Source of the DNA: a virus
DNA length: 27,769 bases
Virus record (IMG/VR): IMGVR_UViG_3300003885_000406
Location: 1 to 27,769 of that record
Reading direction: 5' to 3' (one strand)
Positions 13,353-22,546 of the stretch are shown piece after piece. The notes under the pieces were generated by a model, which saw only the letters and a program-made list of their open reading frames with translations, did no database searches and was not told the origin of the DNA. The position numbers and the translations under genes were made by a program. The first letter of the stretch is position 1. Each line of letters begins with the position of its first letter.

Positions 13353-13666
13353 GTAGACATGAAAAGAATTGGGGAGACCCTAAGCACTTCCATATGTTCT
13401 CAGACGAGCGCATATCACTTAACATAGAAGTAAGGAAACATCCTAAGCTTCTGGAAGTCTTAGCTCAACACCCGCAAGATGAGTTTGAGATACTCCTTGC
13501 ACAGATAGCTTCTTACTGTGAAGTGGTATTAAATGGTGAGTACCTCCCTTCAGACTTAGATAATATATGCAAGGCTTGTTATAATAAACTTGTATTTAAG
13601 AGAACAGGCTTCTCAATAGCGCGAGAGCAAAAGAAAGATACAGATACTAATAGTACGATTAACTAA
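13349..13666 (+). CDS. Hypothetical 105-aa protein
   Basis: No family is recognised. The 105-residue product is helical and hydrophilic, with His-rich N-terminal residues (KNWGDPKHFHMF) and a segment CKACYNKLVFKR near residues 74-85 that has one CxxC pair, too little alone for a zinc site. The last 15 residues are charged and disordered-looking. It is coupled to the DHH gene as ATGA at 13349-13352 and followed by a 26-base gap. Confidence 0.7.
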   Translation: MSRHEKNWGDPKHFHMFSDERISLNIEVRKHPKLLEVLAQHPQDEFEILLAQIASYCEVVLNGEYLPSDLDNICKACYNKLVFKRTGFSIAREQKKDTDTNSTIN

Positions 13667-13692
13667 AAGTCCTCATAGAGGCAGGAACTACG

Positions 13693-13965
13693 ATGAGTAA
13701 GAAATCAATAAACATAGAAGCAACTCTAGCAGAGCGCGGAGCTAACTACGGTGCGTTCCCTGAGCACGCTCGTATCACACAGAACCTCAAGGCGTGTATG
13801 AAAGACTCTCCTAAGTGGCATGAGCTGAGTGATGATAAGAAGGAAACTCTTGAGATGGTAGCGCATAAGATAGGTCGTATCTTAAATGGAGACCCTGAGT
13901 ATAAGGATTCTTGGGTTGATATTGAGGGTTACGTACACCTTATCTCTCAGACACTAGAAGATTAG
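13693..13965 (+). CDS. DUF6378-like phage protein
   Basis: The 90-residue product matches the pattern I know from DUF6378 proteins: TLAERGANYGAF near the start, then a helix ending in LEMVAHKIGRILNGDP and the segment YKDSWVDIEGYVHLI. These are small helical proteins found almost only in phages and prophages, often near replication genes; the biochemical role is not known. The start ATG 13693 follows GAGGCAGGA at a suitable distance. The length is typical of the family. Confidence 0.8.
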   Translation: MSKKSINIEATLAERGANYGAFPEHARITQNLKACMKDSPKWHELSDDKKETLEMVAHKIGRILNGDPEYKDSWVDIEGYVHLISQTLED

Positions 13966-13975
13966 GGAGTAACTC

Positions 13976-14284
13976 ATGGCACACACTGGAAAGAAAACAA
14001 AGAACCTCCACATAGTCTGTTGGTATAAGGCAGAGTCTGATAAGGCTATCTTTGTACTATTCAGAGATGGGGAGAGAGATATCATAGGAGATAAGTGGTT
14101 ACCTAAGAGCCGAGTCTCTCTTGTACAGAATGGTGAGGAAGGATTCACTTCTGATGGACTTGAGAGAGGGGAGAAGATAGTAGTTGCTATCCCTGAGTGG
14201 CTTGCAGAGAAGCCTGATATTGCCGAACTTATACGTGAGCAAGTGATGGCTGATGAGGGGGAGGATGATGATGTTCCCTTCTAG
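13976..14284 (+). CDS. 102-aa protein with an SSB-like C-terminal tip (DDDVPF)
   Basis: The body is beta-rich (LHIVCWYKAESDKAIFVLF; DKWLPKSRVSLV; GEKIVVAIPEWLAEK) and of no named family. The last residues are EGEDDDVPF. This is almost the conserved tip of bacterial SSB (E. coli ends in DDDIPF), the peptide that binds host proteins such as PriA, RecO, RecQ, exonuclease I and the chi subunit. I infer that this protein docks on one of these partners, or is itself an ssDNA-binding protein. The start ATG 13976 has GGGAG ten bases upstream. The codons of the tail also form the ribosome binding site of the next gene, so part of the acidic stretch could be constrained by that. Confidence 0.7.
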   Translation: MAHTGKKTKNLHIVCWYKAESDKAIFVLFRDGERDIIGDKWLPKSRVSLVQNGEEGFTSDGLERGEKIVVAIPEWLAEKPDIAELIREQVMADEGEDDDVPF

Positions 14285-14558
14285 GAAAAGAAAGACCAGT
14301 AGAAGGATAACTAAACCCCCTACAGAGCTACAGGAACTAGCTAGGGAGTTTAACTACACCCTAGGTTTCAGGCTTAATCACCTGTATATAAGACCTAGAA
14401 CCTTCCCTACTTCTGACAAGACTGATAGAGCTATAGCAATGGTTAATCAATATATCTCAGAAGTAAGAGAGTCTCTTAGATCTGACTGGAGAGAGGAGAG
14501 ATATAGATTAAAGCTAAAGAAGCAGGAGGAAAGTAAACTAATAGATATACCCCTCTAG
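14271..14558 (+). CDS. Small basic protein, hypothetical
   Basis: The 95-residue product (from ATG 14271) is strongly basic at both ends (FPSRKRKTSRRITKPP; EERYRLKLKKQEE) and helical in the middle, so nucleic-acid binding is possible. No family is recognised. Four in-frame ATGs lie at 14253, 14265, 14268 and 14271. The strong site GAGGGGGAGG at 14255-14264 fits 14271 best. The gene overlaps the preceding one by 14 bases and its stop TAG shares the CTAG at 14555-14558 with the opposite-strand gene. It is the last gene of the rightward arm. Confidence 0.65.
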   Translation: MFPSRKRKTSRRITKPPTELQELAREFNYTLGFRLNHLYIRPRTFPTSDKTDRAIAMVNQYISEVRESLRSDWREERYRLKLKKQEESKLIDIPL

Positions 14559-17500
14559 TTCGTGAAGTCCCTAAGCTCATATCCCGCCATGATTTCTTGC
14601 ATTCTCTGACTGTAAGGTGAGCTTAGGTTCCTTCTTATCACATTAGCTTGGCTTGTATTAGCAGTAGTATACAAGTCCATCATCCAACTATTAAATTCCT
14701 CAGGCTTTCCGCCTATCGCAGCATACTCATAAACAAAGTTATCAATCTGTTCAGCTGTAGGGTCTTGCCCTGCAATCATAGTTGTCTTAATGGCAGCGCC
14801 TAATTCAGACCTTTTCCTAGAATCAGCTATACTATAAGTCTTAGTTCTGAAAGCCTCGTCCATAGCTACTGCTTCACCTAAGGGCTTACCTCCTAACATT
14901 CTACCCATATTAACCAGACTGAATAAATCGTTTGAACCAATGACATTTCCCCGATTACTGGTCGAATACGACTGTTTCAATGGGTTTGCAAGCCCCTCAA
15001 GCGTCTGTGCGAGTCCCGCAAGGGGTCTTGATATTCCGTTGTGTTCTAAGCCCTGAAGGATTGCAGTAGTGAAGTCTCCACCATTTGCAACTTTGCTTGC
15101 TGTATTCCAGATATTACCAAAGAACTTACCAGCGGCTTGAACCATAGGAATGTTACGTGGGTCTACTGGGACAATGGTTACATTACGTGGGTTAATATCA
15201 CCACGTACATATAGATTAGTTTTAAGGTCAGGATGTAGGAGGAAGTTAGATGCTAGTCCGTACATAGCCCAGTCACCTGCCTCCTTACCTGCTGCACCAT
15301 ATACAGCAGTATAAGCATCGCGATGTTTCTCGTTACCAGAGGCAGTACCTATGATATGAGTGTTGATTGCATTGAACGCAGGTAGACCATTGAGACCAAA
15401 GATAGTACCTTGTAGACCTATGAGCGTAGCAGAGTCTTTAGCTGCACCTTCACCCATGTGACGTAGAAGCTGTTGCATAAGGTTGAACTGGTAGGTTTGG
15501 AACAAGCCAATTGATTGTCCTATTGCACCTTGAAAGAGCATAGGTCTCTGAGACGCGAGATAATTCCCTTGAGTACGATTCACAAAGGTATTGATATAAG
15601 AGAGTGCTTCTCTTGAATCCATCAAGCCATTCTTAACAGCTACATCTGTGAACTGCTTCATACTGTGAGCAGCTACGAACCGATTGAATTCCTCAGCTAG
15701 TCTGTTACCTGTAAGTCTCTCTCCCTTGTCTACAAACTCTTTACCTAACTTGTAAGCCTTATCTAACTTACCTTGTAGTTTCACAGCTGACTCAGTACCA
15801 TCAAGAGTAAGTGAATCTATCACACTTCGGTACTGGTCGCTGATGGTAGTAACAAAGCCATGGTCTTTAAAGAACTTCATATCAGGAGTATCTCTACCAA
15901 ACTTCTTATAAGCATTACCTAGCACCTTCATAGAGGAACGCATAGAAGAACCAGTCCCAGGAACAACCAGACCTTGTAAGCCAGCTAGTTCCCCAATGGC
16001 GAGCTTATTACCAGAGCCGTTAATCTGTCTAATAATAGAAGACATTTCTGCCCCATACAATATATTAGCAGATATAGCATTGGTAGCAGCGTTAAGAAAA
16101 TCAAGTCGTAAGATAGTTGTGGCAAGTATGCTATTAGACTTCTGCACAAAGTTCTGTAAAGCAGACCTAGGCGCGGTGTGATTGACAAGTAGTTCCATTT
16201 CAGCATCATAAGCTGCTCCCTTATATCCAGAGGATTCAAGTAGCCGGTTAATCTCGTCTAAGTCATCCACACTCTTAGAGTCCCTAAAGAGCTGTCCAAT
16301 ATCGTCCATCACCTCTGATACTTTCTTCTCTATCTGTATGTTAGCATTGACCCAGAAAGGGTAATCAGCATAGTTCTTAACATCAAGAGCTGTACGGATG
16401 TAATCCATATAAGGGTTCTTAACAACAGACTCAGCGTGCTTAAGCGAAGCTACATTATTAAATTGTGAGGTAGCTAGATTAGTAAACTCTCTACCTCTCT
16501 GTCTTAAGTATTCAAACTCCTTCTCGTAATTACTCTCTACCATCTCACGAACAAGAGAAGTCTCTTGAGTCGTATGGAAGTCATGTATATCTTTAACAAT
16601 CTTAGCAGGGTCGGTCTTGACAAAGAAAGGGGAGGACACACCCTTCCGTTCCATGGCTGCATCCATGTAGTTATCATTAAGAGTCCTTGTCTGTTCGAAC
16701 TGGCCAAAGGAGCGATGATAGTTCTCTGCATCCTTCTTGGTATATATCTTCCAGTTATCAGCCTTATAGACTCCTGAGCCTTCAGCTATAGGAACTCTCT
16801 TACCTAGCTTATTAAGCATAGTATCTAGTGCATCTTGTGAGTCCGCATAGATCATCTTACTGTGACCAGTAGCTGTTACTGAGTCATCTGTGATAATAGC
16901 AAAGAACTTAAAGTCTCTTGGGTTAGGAGGTATAGGATAGAACTCATCCGCTTCCACTCTTGTATCAAGACCGCGAGCAGTCCTGTTCTCATTGATTGCA
17001 CGAACTCTCTTACCATTGACTTCGATATGAGTCTTAACCATCTCAAGAGTCTCAGGGTTTTTAATCGGTACAAAATCAGGAGCTCCCTTAGTAACAGATG
17101 TAGGAGGAGTAGCTGTTAAGCCCTCAACCCCCTCAGCTACCTGTCTACGATATAGGGCTAGCTCTCTTCTAACAAGTCTAGGTAAACCATCAGGGTCTAC
17201 TACATACTTCTGAGAACCAAACTCTCTAATCTTAGCAGAGAGAACTGACCACTCAATAGAAGCTGACTTAGAGCCTGCTAGTTTAATAGAGGAAGGATTA
17301 AGAGAGTCATTCATCTCCTTAACTTTCTTACCCTTGAGTATGGAAGTAGCCTTACCTATCCACTCCATGTGAGAGCCAAGAGAGCCGAAGTTAGCAAGGC
17401 CGCCGGAAGTCACTAACTTACCGCCTGCACCAGAAGGAGTAGCGGTTGAGATAATTCCAAGAGTCTCTGCTTCAAGCATGAGTCCTTTAGACAAAGGAGG

Positions 17501-19738
17501 GAACTTAGATACATCCTCTCCCATATAAGCTGCGAAGGAAGTCTCTAATCTTTGAGAGAGAAGTCTCTCTTGTTGAGTGATTACTGCTATACCCTCAATG
17601 ATATTGTTATCAACATCTCTTGTAAGAGAGGAGTCACTCACCACTTTAATTGTCTTAGGTTGTAAGTAAACAGGGGAGTCCTTAACAAGCTCTTCCGCGG
17701 TCTTGGTTACAAGCTTACCAGTCTTACCATCAATTACAGTATTCACGCCTCTACCTACAAGCATCTCAGCGTAGTCTTCAGCATAACCCTGTAGGGCATA
17801 AGCTGTTCTATCGTAATCTGTTTGTCTAATACCTGCATTGAGCCAACCAGGAGTTACATTAACAGAGGCTGCAATCTCCTCATGTATCATACCAAGACCG
17901 GCAGGCTTAGCAGCAGACTCTCTTGCAAGAATCATTGAGTACTTAGATTTCTGGTCAAGGAGGAACTTATACATCTGGTCTTGAGTATTAAACTTAAGAA
18001 GTTCTCCCTTACCCTTTCCCTTACCCTCAAGCTTAACAGTGTTATCAGGATGGAAGTCTTTAGTTATCTTCTCAAGAAGTGCTATGTCTCCTTCATCAAT
18101 TGTAACACCTATATTAATACGAGCATTCTTAGCCTTACCTTTCAAGTCCGCAACTGATTGAAATGAGGGAAGTCTCTCTGCCCACATGACTCTAGCTTCA
18201 TTCTCTTGAGAGCTCTTACCTAGGACTGTGTAACCAGAGCCAGCCTTAGCGCGATTATCCGCGGTCTTGAATCCTAGAGTTCTAGGGTTATTATTCCTAG
18301 CCAGTCTTATATTCTTTACCTCAAAGTCAAAGCGATTTCTCTTACCTACAGTAACGCCGAACTTATCTATCTTAATAGCTTCATTCACTTTAAGAGTATC
18401 AGAGAGAGAGGTAAAAGCCGGAGCTTCTTTCGTACCCTTACCTGCATTGATTCCAAGAGACTCACCCCATACATTGATGTAAGAAGTCTCTACTGTTGTC
18501 TCCTCTATAAGCTTAGCCTCCTTAGAACCTACAACAGCCTTACCAGATTGTACAGCCTTCTTAGCTTTATCATAAGCAGCCTCAGCCTTAGTGAACTCAG
18601 TTCTACGAGTATACTGTGTAGCTCCTAAGTAATCCTGCCAACCACTCTTAGCCTCCTTACCTACAAGCATAGCATAAGCAGCAGCTCCCATCTCCTTATC
18701 ATCACCTGCTAGACGAGTGAGGTTCTCACGTATTGTATTAGTATAGAACTGCACCTGTGATTCCACAGCTCGGTCAAGGGATTCTCTAGAGACATTCTCA
18801 ACTCCTTGCTCAAGAATCTCTCTAGGAGTAGTGTTAATCTTATCTATCTCCCTAAGAGCAAACGCTACCTTGTTAGCATAGGGTGCATCAGGATGAAGGG
18901 AGAGAACCTGAGTGAAGGGCGCCTTAGCTATAGCAGCTGCATCACGAGCATTCTTAACTGCGTACGCACTCTTAGTTACATTGTACACACCTCCAATAGA
19001 GCCAAAGGCTAGACCAAAGACTGCTATATTAGTAGCTATATCCCCAAAGTCCTGACCCTCAAGTACAGGAGAGGAACCTAAGGCAATAGCTGTAGCTGTC
19101 TCAAAGGCAGCCATCTCAAGTACGGCCTGACCATAGCCTGCAGCCATAGCCTTAGCTGTGTTAGTATTGGTAAGGAGGGAGAGAGTGTTCTTAGAAGAGA
19201 CTTCCTTAATAGCCTTATCAAGGTACTGTTGTCTCTTACCACGAGTAGCAAAGCCCATAGCATTCTGGAAGTTCTTACCTACACGCCCAGTAGTCTTCAT
19301 GGTAGCCAGAGCTTTCTGCCCCATGTTAAGACCTTTGATGGCGGCGGTTCCAGGAACAAGAGAGGATATGAGGAACCCGCCTACATCAATGGCTTCCTGA
19401 TGTTCCTTATAATACTCACCTAAGTCATCATCTAGTGCAGTGATAACATCAGCTGTTTTGGAGAGTTCAAAGTCTCCACCTGCATAGTTCCCAAGGGTAG
19501 GAGCTATATTATATACTTCATTGATTCCTGCAACCATTGATAAGCCGATAAATGTAGCAACAGATGACGCGGTATCTATCGCACCATCCATAAGAGACTC
19601 CTTGTTATTAGCAATGGAGTGGTTATCAGTAGCCACAAGGTAAGAAGGAACAACCAGAGACTGGCTCTTCTGTTCTTCCTTAGCTGCAAGTGCGCCGAAG
19701 CTTTGTTGTTGTACAGCTGATAGGTATGAAGCGGCCAT
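14555..19738 (-). CDS. Giant virion protein, probable DNA-ejection (internal virion) protein
   Basis: At 1727 residues this is the largest gene in the window. I see no enzyme motif; in particular no RNA polymerase catalytic motifs of the N4 virion type and no lytic transglycosylase motif that I can name. It is Ala/Lys/Glu-rich, with several Gly/Ala/Ile hydrophobic stretches (such as SVATFIGLSMVAGINEVYNI near 59-78, and VGGFLISSLVPGTAA), a GKGKGKGE turn near residue 575, and a C-terminal third rich in short hydrophobic helices (YNLMQQLLRHMG type segments). Such traits fit proteins that leave the virion and cross the envelope. It is last in a run of four virion-type genes and starts on TAATG with the gene before it. 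The end region resembles domains of large polyvalent phage proteins, weakly. Confidence 0.55.
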   Translation of the reverse strand: MAASYLSAVQQQSFGALAAKEEQKSQSLVVPSYLVATDNHSIANNKESLMDGAIDTASSVATFIGLSMVAGINEVYNIAPTLGNYAGGDFELSKTADVITALDDDLGEYYKEHQEAIDVGGFLISSLVPGTAAIKGLNMGQKALATMKTTGRVGKNFQNAMGFATRGKRQQYLDKAIKEVSSKNTLSLLTNTNTAKAMAAGYGQAVLEMAAFETATAIALGSSPVLEGQDFGDIATNIAVFGLAFGSIGGVYNVTKSAYAVKNARDAAAIAKAPFTQVLSLHPDAPYANKVAFALREIDKINTTPREILEQGVENVSRESLDRAVESQVQFYTNTIRENLTRLAGDDKEMGAAAYAMLVGKEAKSGWQDYLGATQYTRRTEFTKAEAAYDKAKKAVQSGKAVVGSKEAKLIEETTVETSYINVWGESLGINAGKGTKEAPAFTSLSDTLKVNEAIKIDKFGVTVGKRNRFDFEVKNIRLARNNNPRTLGFKTADNRAKAGSGYTVLGKSSQENEARVMWAERLPSFQSVADLKGKAKNARINIGVTIDEGDIALLEKITKDFHPDNTVKLEGKGKGKGELLKFNTQDQMYKFLLDQKSKYSMILARESAAKPAGLGMIHEEIAASVNVTPGWLNAGIRQTDYDRTAYALQGYAEDYAEMLVGRGVNTVIDGKTGKLVTKTAEELVKDSPVYLQPKTIKVVSDSSLTRDVDNNIIEGIAVITQQERLLSQRLETSFAAYMGEDVSKFPPLSKGLMLEAETLGIISTATPSGAGGKLVTSGGLANFGSLGSHMEWIGKATSILKGKKVKEMNDSLNPSSIKLAGSKSASIEWSVLSAKIREFGSQKYVVDPDGLPRLVRRELALYRRQVAEGVEGLTATPPTSVTKGAPDFVPIKNPETLEMVKTHIEVNGKRVRAINENRTARGLDTRVEADEFYPIPPNPRDFKFFAIITDDSVTATGHSKMIYADSQDALDTMLNKLGKRVPIAEGSGVYKADNWKIYTKKDAENYHRSFGQFEQTRTLNDNYMDAAMERKGVSSPFFVKTDPAKIVKDIHDFHTTQETSLVREMVESNYEKEFEYLRQRGREFTNLATSQFNNVASLKHAESVVKNPYMDYIRTALDVKNYADYPFWVNANIQIEKKVSEVMDDIGQLFRDSKSVDDLDEINRLLESSGYKGAAYDAEMELLVNHTAPRSALQNFVQKSNSILATTILRLDFLNAATNAISANILYGAEMSSIIRQINGSGNKLAIGELAGLQGLVVPGTGSSMRSSMKVLGNAYKKFGRDTPDMKFFKDHGFVTTISDQYRSVIDSLTLDGTESAVKLQGKLDKAYKLGKEFVDKGERLTGNRLAEEFNRFVAAHSMKQFTDVAVKNGLMDSREALSYINTFVNRTQGNYLASQRPMLFQGAIGQSIGLFQTYQFNLMQQLLRHMGEGAAKDSATLIGLQGTIFGLNGLPAFNAINTHIIGTASGNEKHRDAYTAVYGAAGKEAGDWAMYGLASNFLLHPDLKTNLYVRGDINPRNVTIVPVDPRNIPMVQAAGKFFGNIWNTASKVANGGDFTTAILQGLEHNGISRPLAGLAQTLEGLANPLKQSYSTSNRGNVIGSNDLFSLVNMGRMLGGKPLGEAVAMDEAFRTKTYSIADSRKRSELGAAIKTTMIAGQDPTAEQIDNFVYEYAAIGGKPEEFNSWMMDLYTTANTSQANVIRRNLSSPYSQRMQEIMAGYELRDFTN

Positions 19739-21717
19739 TATTTCTTATCTCCTACTGGTGTCACAGGTGTCACAGGTGTTACGTCTCTATCTTCTACTGC
19801 ATCCACAAACATGCCTATAGTAGCTGCTACAGGACTAAGAGCAAACTTAGCAGGAGTAGAACTAAAGGCTCCTGTAATAGCTGTACCAGCCTCTTCAAAG
19901 AGAGAGAAGCTCTTAAGTCTTAGAATCATGTTCATCACAGCTGTCTCATCTGTTAAGTCCACAACTGCATTGACTCCAGGAGTACCTTCACCTGCGAAGA
20001 TTCTGGTAGCTAGGTTATCTAGGGCAGTAATCTTAGTGTTATAAGAAGTCTGTATAGGAATACCTAAATCAAACCATCCCTCGTTAGCTGTCTTAACAGA
20101 CCCACTCTTAGTATAGATAGCTACAATACCTGAAGCCAGCTCCTGCTCTGTGATAGTACCGAGAGCTACTGCTTCCATACCTATATCCACAAGCTGTGAA
20201 GGCGTGTAGTCTTTGGTACTCTCATTCTTGAATAGCTCTCCTAGAACTTTAATAACAAGAGCAGTGTCAGCTACAGCCGGCATAGCAATAATAGTCTCAA
20301 GAGGTAGAGCCTGATAGATATTACTTGCATCATTCTCTACAATCTCAGTTCTCATTGCCGAGATTTGCTTGTTATATTCGTCATTATACAGACCTGTTAT
20401 ATTTGTATTATCTACAATTCTAGTAGGCTTACCAGTGATAGGGTCTACAACAGCTGCGTCTGTATACACCTTACCCATAACATTTCTCTGGAAACGACTC
20501 TGAGTTGTTGTAGGTTGAGCTAGCTCAGCAGAGTTATACACTCCCTTAGAGCGGTAGTTCTCATAAGGAGAGGGCTTAACTATACCAACACCTTTAGAGA
20601 AAAGAGTAAGAGACTCCTTCAGTTCAGCAGGGCCAGCCTTACCTGAGAGACGAGCATCATACTCAGCATTCTGTTTAGCTATAAGAGCTGGGTCTGTGCC
20701 CTTATACACAACAAGACCTACCTTCTCAGCTCCTTTGATGGCACCTTCTCTTAGTGCTACCTTAGATGCATCATTCTCTCTTGCGCTCTTAGCTGCGAAC
20801 TCCATCTGCTGCTCAGTGAGTTCTATACGCTTCTGCTGTTGGAGGATATCAAGCTTAACTCTTTGATTAAGCTGCTGTTCATGAGTCTGATCTATAGCTA
20901 TCTGGGTAGCAGCTGCATGATTCTGCTCTGCTGCTATGTCTGCTTTAGCTGAAGCTTCTGCTGCAATACCTGCAACAAGAGACTGGTCAGCTTGTACAGC
21001 AGCTGTAGTGGTTGTTACCTTCATGTTATGAATAGCTTGTCTAGTAGCATCCATACCTGAAAGCATGTTATCTTGTATGTTATCTAGTTTTCTATAAGAG
21101 GCGGCTGCAATATTAGCTTCCTCAACTACATCATCTATATTATCCAGACCGAAGAAGCGAGCAATAGGGCTAGTGTTAGCTACCTCATCTGCCACTGCTT
21201 GTTGAGTTCTCTCTACCTCACCTGCAAGCTCAAACTTCTTAGCTGCGATTCTAGCTAACTCCCCTGCAGCAGCTCCATCTCCACCCCCACCACGTTGATT
21301 GATTATATAGTTAGTAGTAAGCTGAGCATCTCTCTCTGCTATATTCTTCTCAAGATTAATGACTGCCTGATGCTCTGCTGTATCCTTAACTATATCAGCT
21401 ATCTCAGAGTTAAGGTCTCCCTGAGCTTCTAGTGCATTAGCCTTCTGGGTACGGAGAATCATTGTCTCCTCACCTATACGAGTGATATCCTGTATAACAG
21501 TGTTAGGAGTTATGTTCTCAACATTGGGGATGGTACCTGTAGAGGAGGTTACTGTCTTGGTACGAGTTGAGGTAGGCTTACGCTCAGGAGAGGGAGTTGT
21601 GGAAGGAGACACAGGCGCATGAGAGGGAGCAACAGAAACAGGAGTACTGTTAGCTCTTGCTGCTCTGAGTATTGGATTCTCCTGTATCTGTCTATCACTT
21701 ACTGTGTGTAATGGCAT
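19738..21717 (-). CDS. Coiled-coil virion protein, probable internal/ejection protein
   Basis: The 659-residue product has a Pro/Ser/Thr-rich disordered N-terminus (about 20-70), then long Ala/Gln/Glu helices (about 70-340), including a Gln-rich coiled-coil segment (HEQQLNQRVKLDILQQQKRI). A mixed C-terminal domain follows, ending in TPVTPVTPV encoded by a 9-base repeat. Start ATG 21717 follows GGAG on the minus strand at seven bases. The stop and the start of the giant protein share one base (TAATG). In P22-like phages a coiled-coil ejection protein (gp20) lies directly before gp16. The order here is alike, but homology is not shown. Confidence 0.6.
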   Translation of the reverse strand: MPLHTVSDRQIQENPILRAARANSTPVSVAPSHAPVSPSTTPSPERKPTSTRTKTVTSSTGTIPNVENITPNTVIQDITRIGEETMILRTQKANALEAQGDLNSEIADIVKDTAEHQAVINLEKNIAERDAQLTTNYIINQRGGGGDGAAAGELARIAAKKFELAGEVERTQQAVADEVANTSPIARFFGLDNIDDVVEEANIAAASYRKLDNIQDNMLSGMDATRQAIHNMKVTTTTAAVQADQSLVAGIAAEASAKADIAAEQNHAAATQIAIDQTHEQQLNQRVKLDILQQQKRIELTEQQMEFAAKSARENDASKVALREGAIKGAEKVGLVVYKGTDPALIAKQNAEYDARLSGKAGPAELKESLTLFSKGVGIVKPSPYENYRSKGVYNSAELAQPTTTQSRFQRNVMGKVYTDAAVVDPITGKPTRIVDNTNITGLYNDEYNKQISAMRTEIVENDASNIYQALPLETIIAMPAVADTALVIKVLGELFKNESTKDYTPSQLVDIGMEAVALGTITEQELASGIVAIYTKSGSVKTANEGWFDLGIPIQTSYNTKITALDNLATRIFAGEGTPGVNAVVDLTDETAVMNMILRLKSFSLFEEAGTAITGAFSSTPAKFALSPVAATIGMFVDAVEDRDVTPVTPVTPVGDKK

Positions 21718-21785
21718 GTATATCTCCGATTATTTATTGCTTGTATTACTTTTAGGTTACATAAGAGGGGAGGAAGGGAGAGTGC

Positions 21786-22346
21786 TTAGAGGCCTAGCTT
21801 ATCGCCCAGGCTTTTAATGCCACTAACTATCTTATCCCCTTGTCCTAAGGTTACTAGATTAACAACTGGGCTAAGTGCCTCGGTGGCAGATATAGCCCCC
21901 TCTAGTATATTACCACCAAAACCTAGGTTATCAAGTATACCATCAGCCTGTGTAGTAGTAGAGGAGTCCTGAACAGTAGCCTTATTCCCAGCAGTAGTGG
22001 CAGTCTTAACACCTGTAACCTTAGCTAGTTCGCCGGCAATCTTAGCAAGTAAGTCTTCTGTACCCTGCTTAGATGCAGAGGCCCCAAATAGACCTGAACC
22101 TGCCGCTTGACCAAATATCTCAGATAGTCCTCCTACTCCCTTAAGTGCATCATCTATAAGCTTAAGTAAGCCTACTCGATCTATATCAAGTCTCTCAGTC
22201 TGGGATGTAGTAGCACTCTCAGTTTTAGTTCCTGTAGCATCAGTTACACCGTTCTCACCAAAGAGTCCACTATTGATATCACTGAAAGAAGTATTGAAGG
22301 AGACAGAACCTCCTCCACCTGAACTTGCACCGGTATCACTGCTCAT
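21786..22346 (-). CDS. Gly/Ser/Thr-rich small virion protein
   Basis: The 186-residue product has a low-complexity Ser/Gly opening (ASSGGGGSVSFN), Thr/Ser-rich linkers and hydrophobic Gly/Ala helices (SEIFGQAAGSGLFG; LEGAISATEALSPVVNLV). It has no cysteine and no signal peptide. This composition is common in small internal virion or tail proteins. Start ATG 22346 follows AGGAT on the minus strand. A 68-bp gap without a gene separates it from the coiled-coil protein. By position it corresponds to P22 gp7, a comparison based on order only. Confidence 0.55.
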   Translation of the reverse strand: MSSDTGASSGGGGSVSFNTSFSDINSGLFGENGVTDATGTKTESATTSQTERLDIDRVGLLKLIDDALKGVGGLSEIFGQAAGSGLFGASASKQGTEDLLAKIAGELAKVTGVKTATTAGNKATVQDSSTTTQADGILDNLGFGGNILEGAISATEALSPVVNLVTLGQGDKIVSGIKSLGDKLGL

Positions 22347-22369
22347 AATCTTATCCTCTTATGTAGGTA

Positions 22370-22546
22370 TTAAGGAGGTGGAATAGTACCCGTAGCTATA
22401 CGGATTCTCTCCACCTCATTAGTTAATATTTGTATTGCATTGTATGCCTGTTCCAGAGCATCAGTAAGCTCGGGAATTGTAAGCTCCTGTATATTAGGTA
22501 CCTGGTCTAGGTATATATCAAGGAGAGAATCAATAGTAGTAGCCAT
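22370..22546 (-). CDS. 58-aa hypothetical protein, missed by size
   Basis: This short minus-strand gene starts at ATG 22546-22544, sharing one base with the TAA stop of the upstream gene (TAATG), and ends at TAA 22372-22370. Its 58 residues form an acidic helix pair (MATTIDSLLDIYLDQVPNIQ, then ELTDALEQAYNAIQILTNEV) and end in a run of three prolines. The space between its two neighbours is filled exactly, and AAGGAG precedes the start, so it is probably real. Function is unknown; a small virion or scaffold-like component is possible. Confidence 0.7.
   Translation of the reverse strand: MATTIDSLLDIYLDQVPNIQELTIPELTDALEQAYNAIQILTNEVERIRIATGTIPPP

Noticed and set aside
14555-19738. N4-type virion RNA polymerase
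   Set aside because: The layout and size recall N4, but I could not find the T7-like RNA polymerase catalytic motifs in the giant protein.
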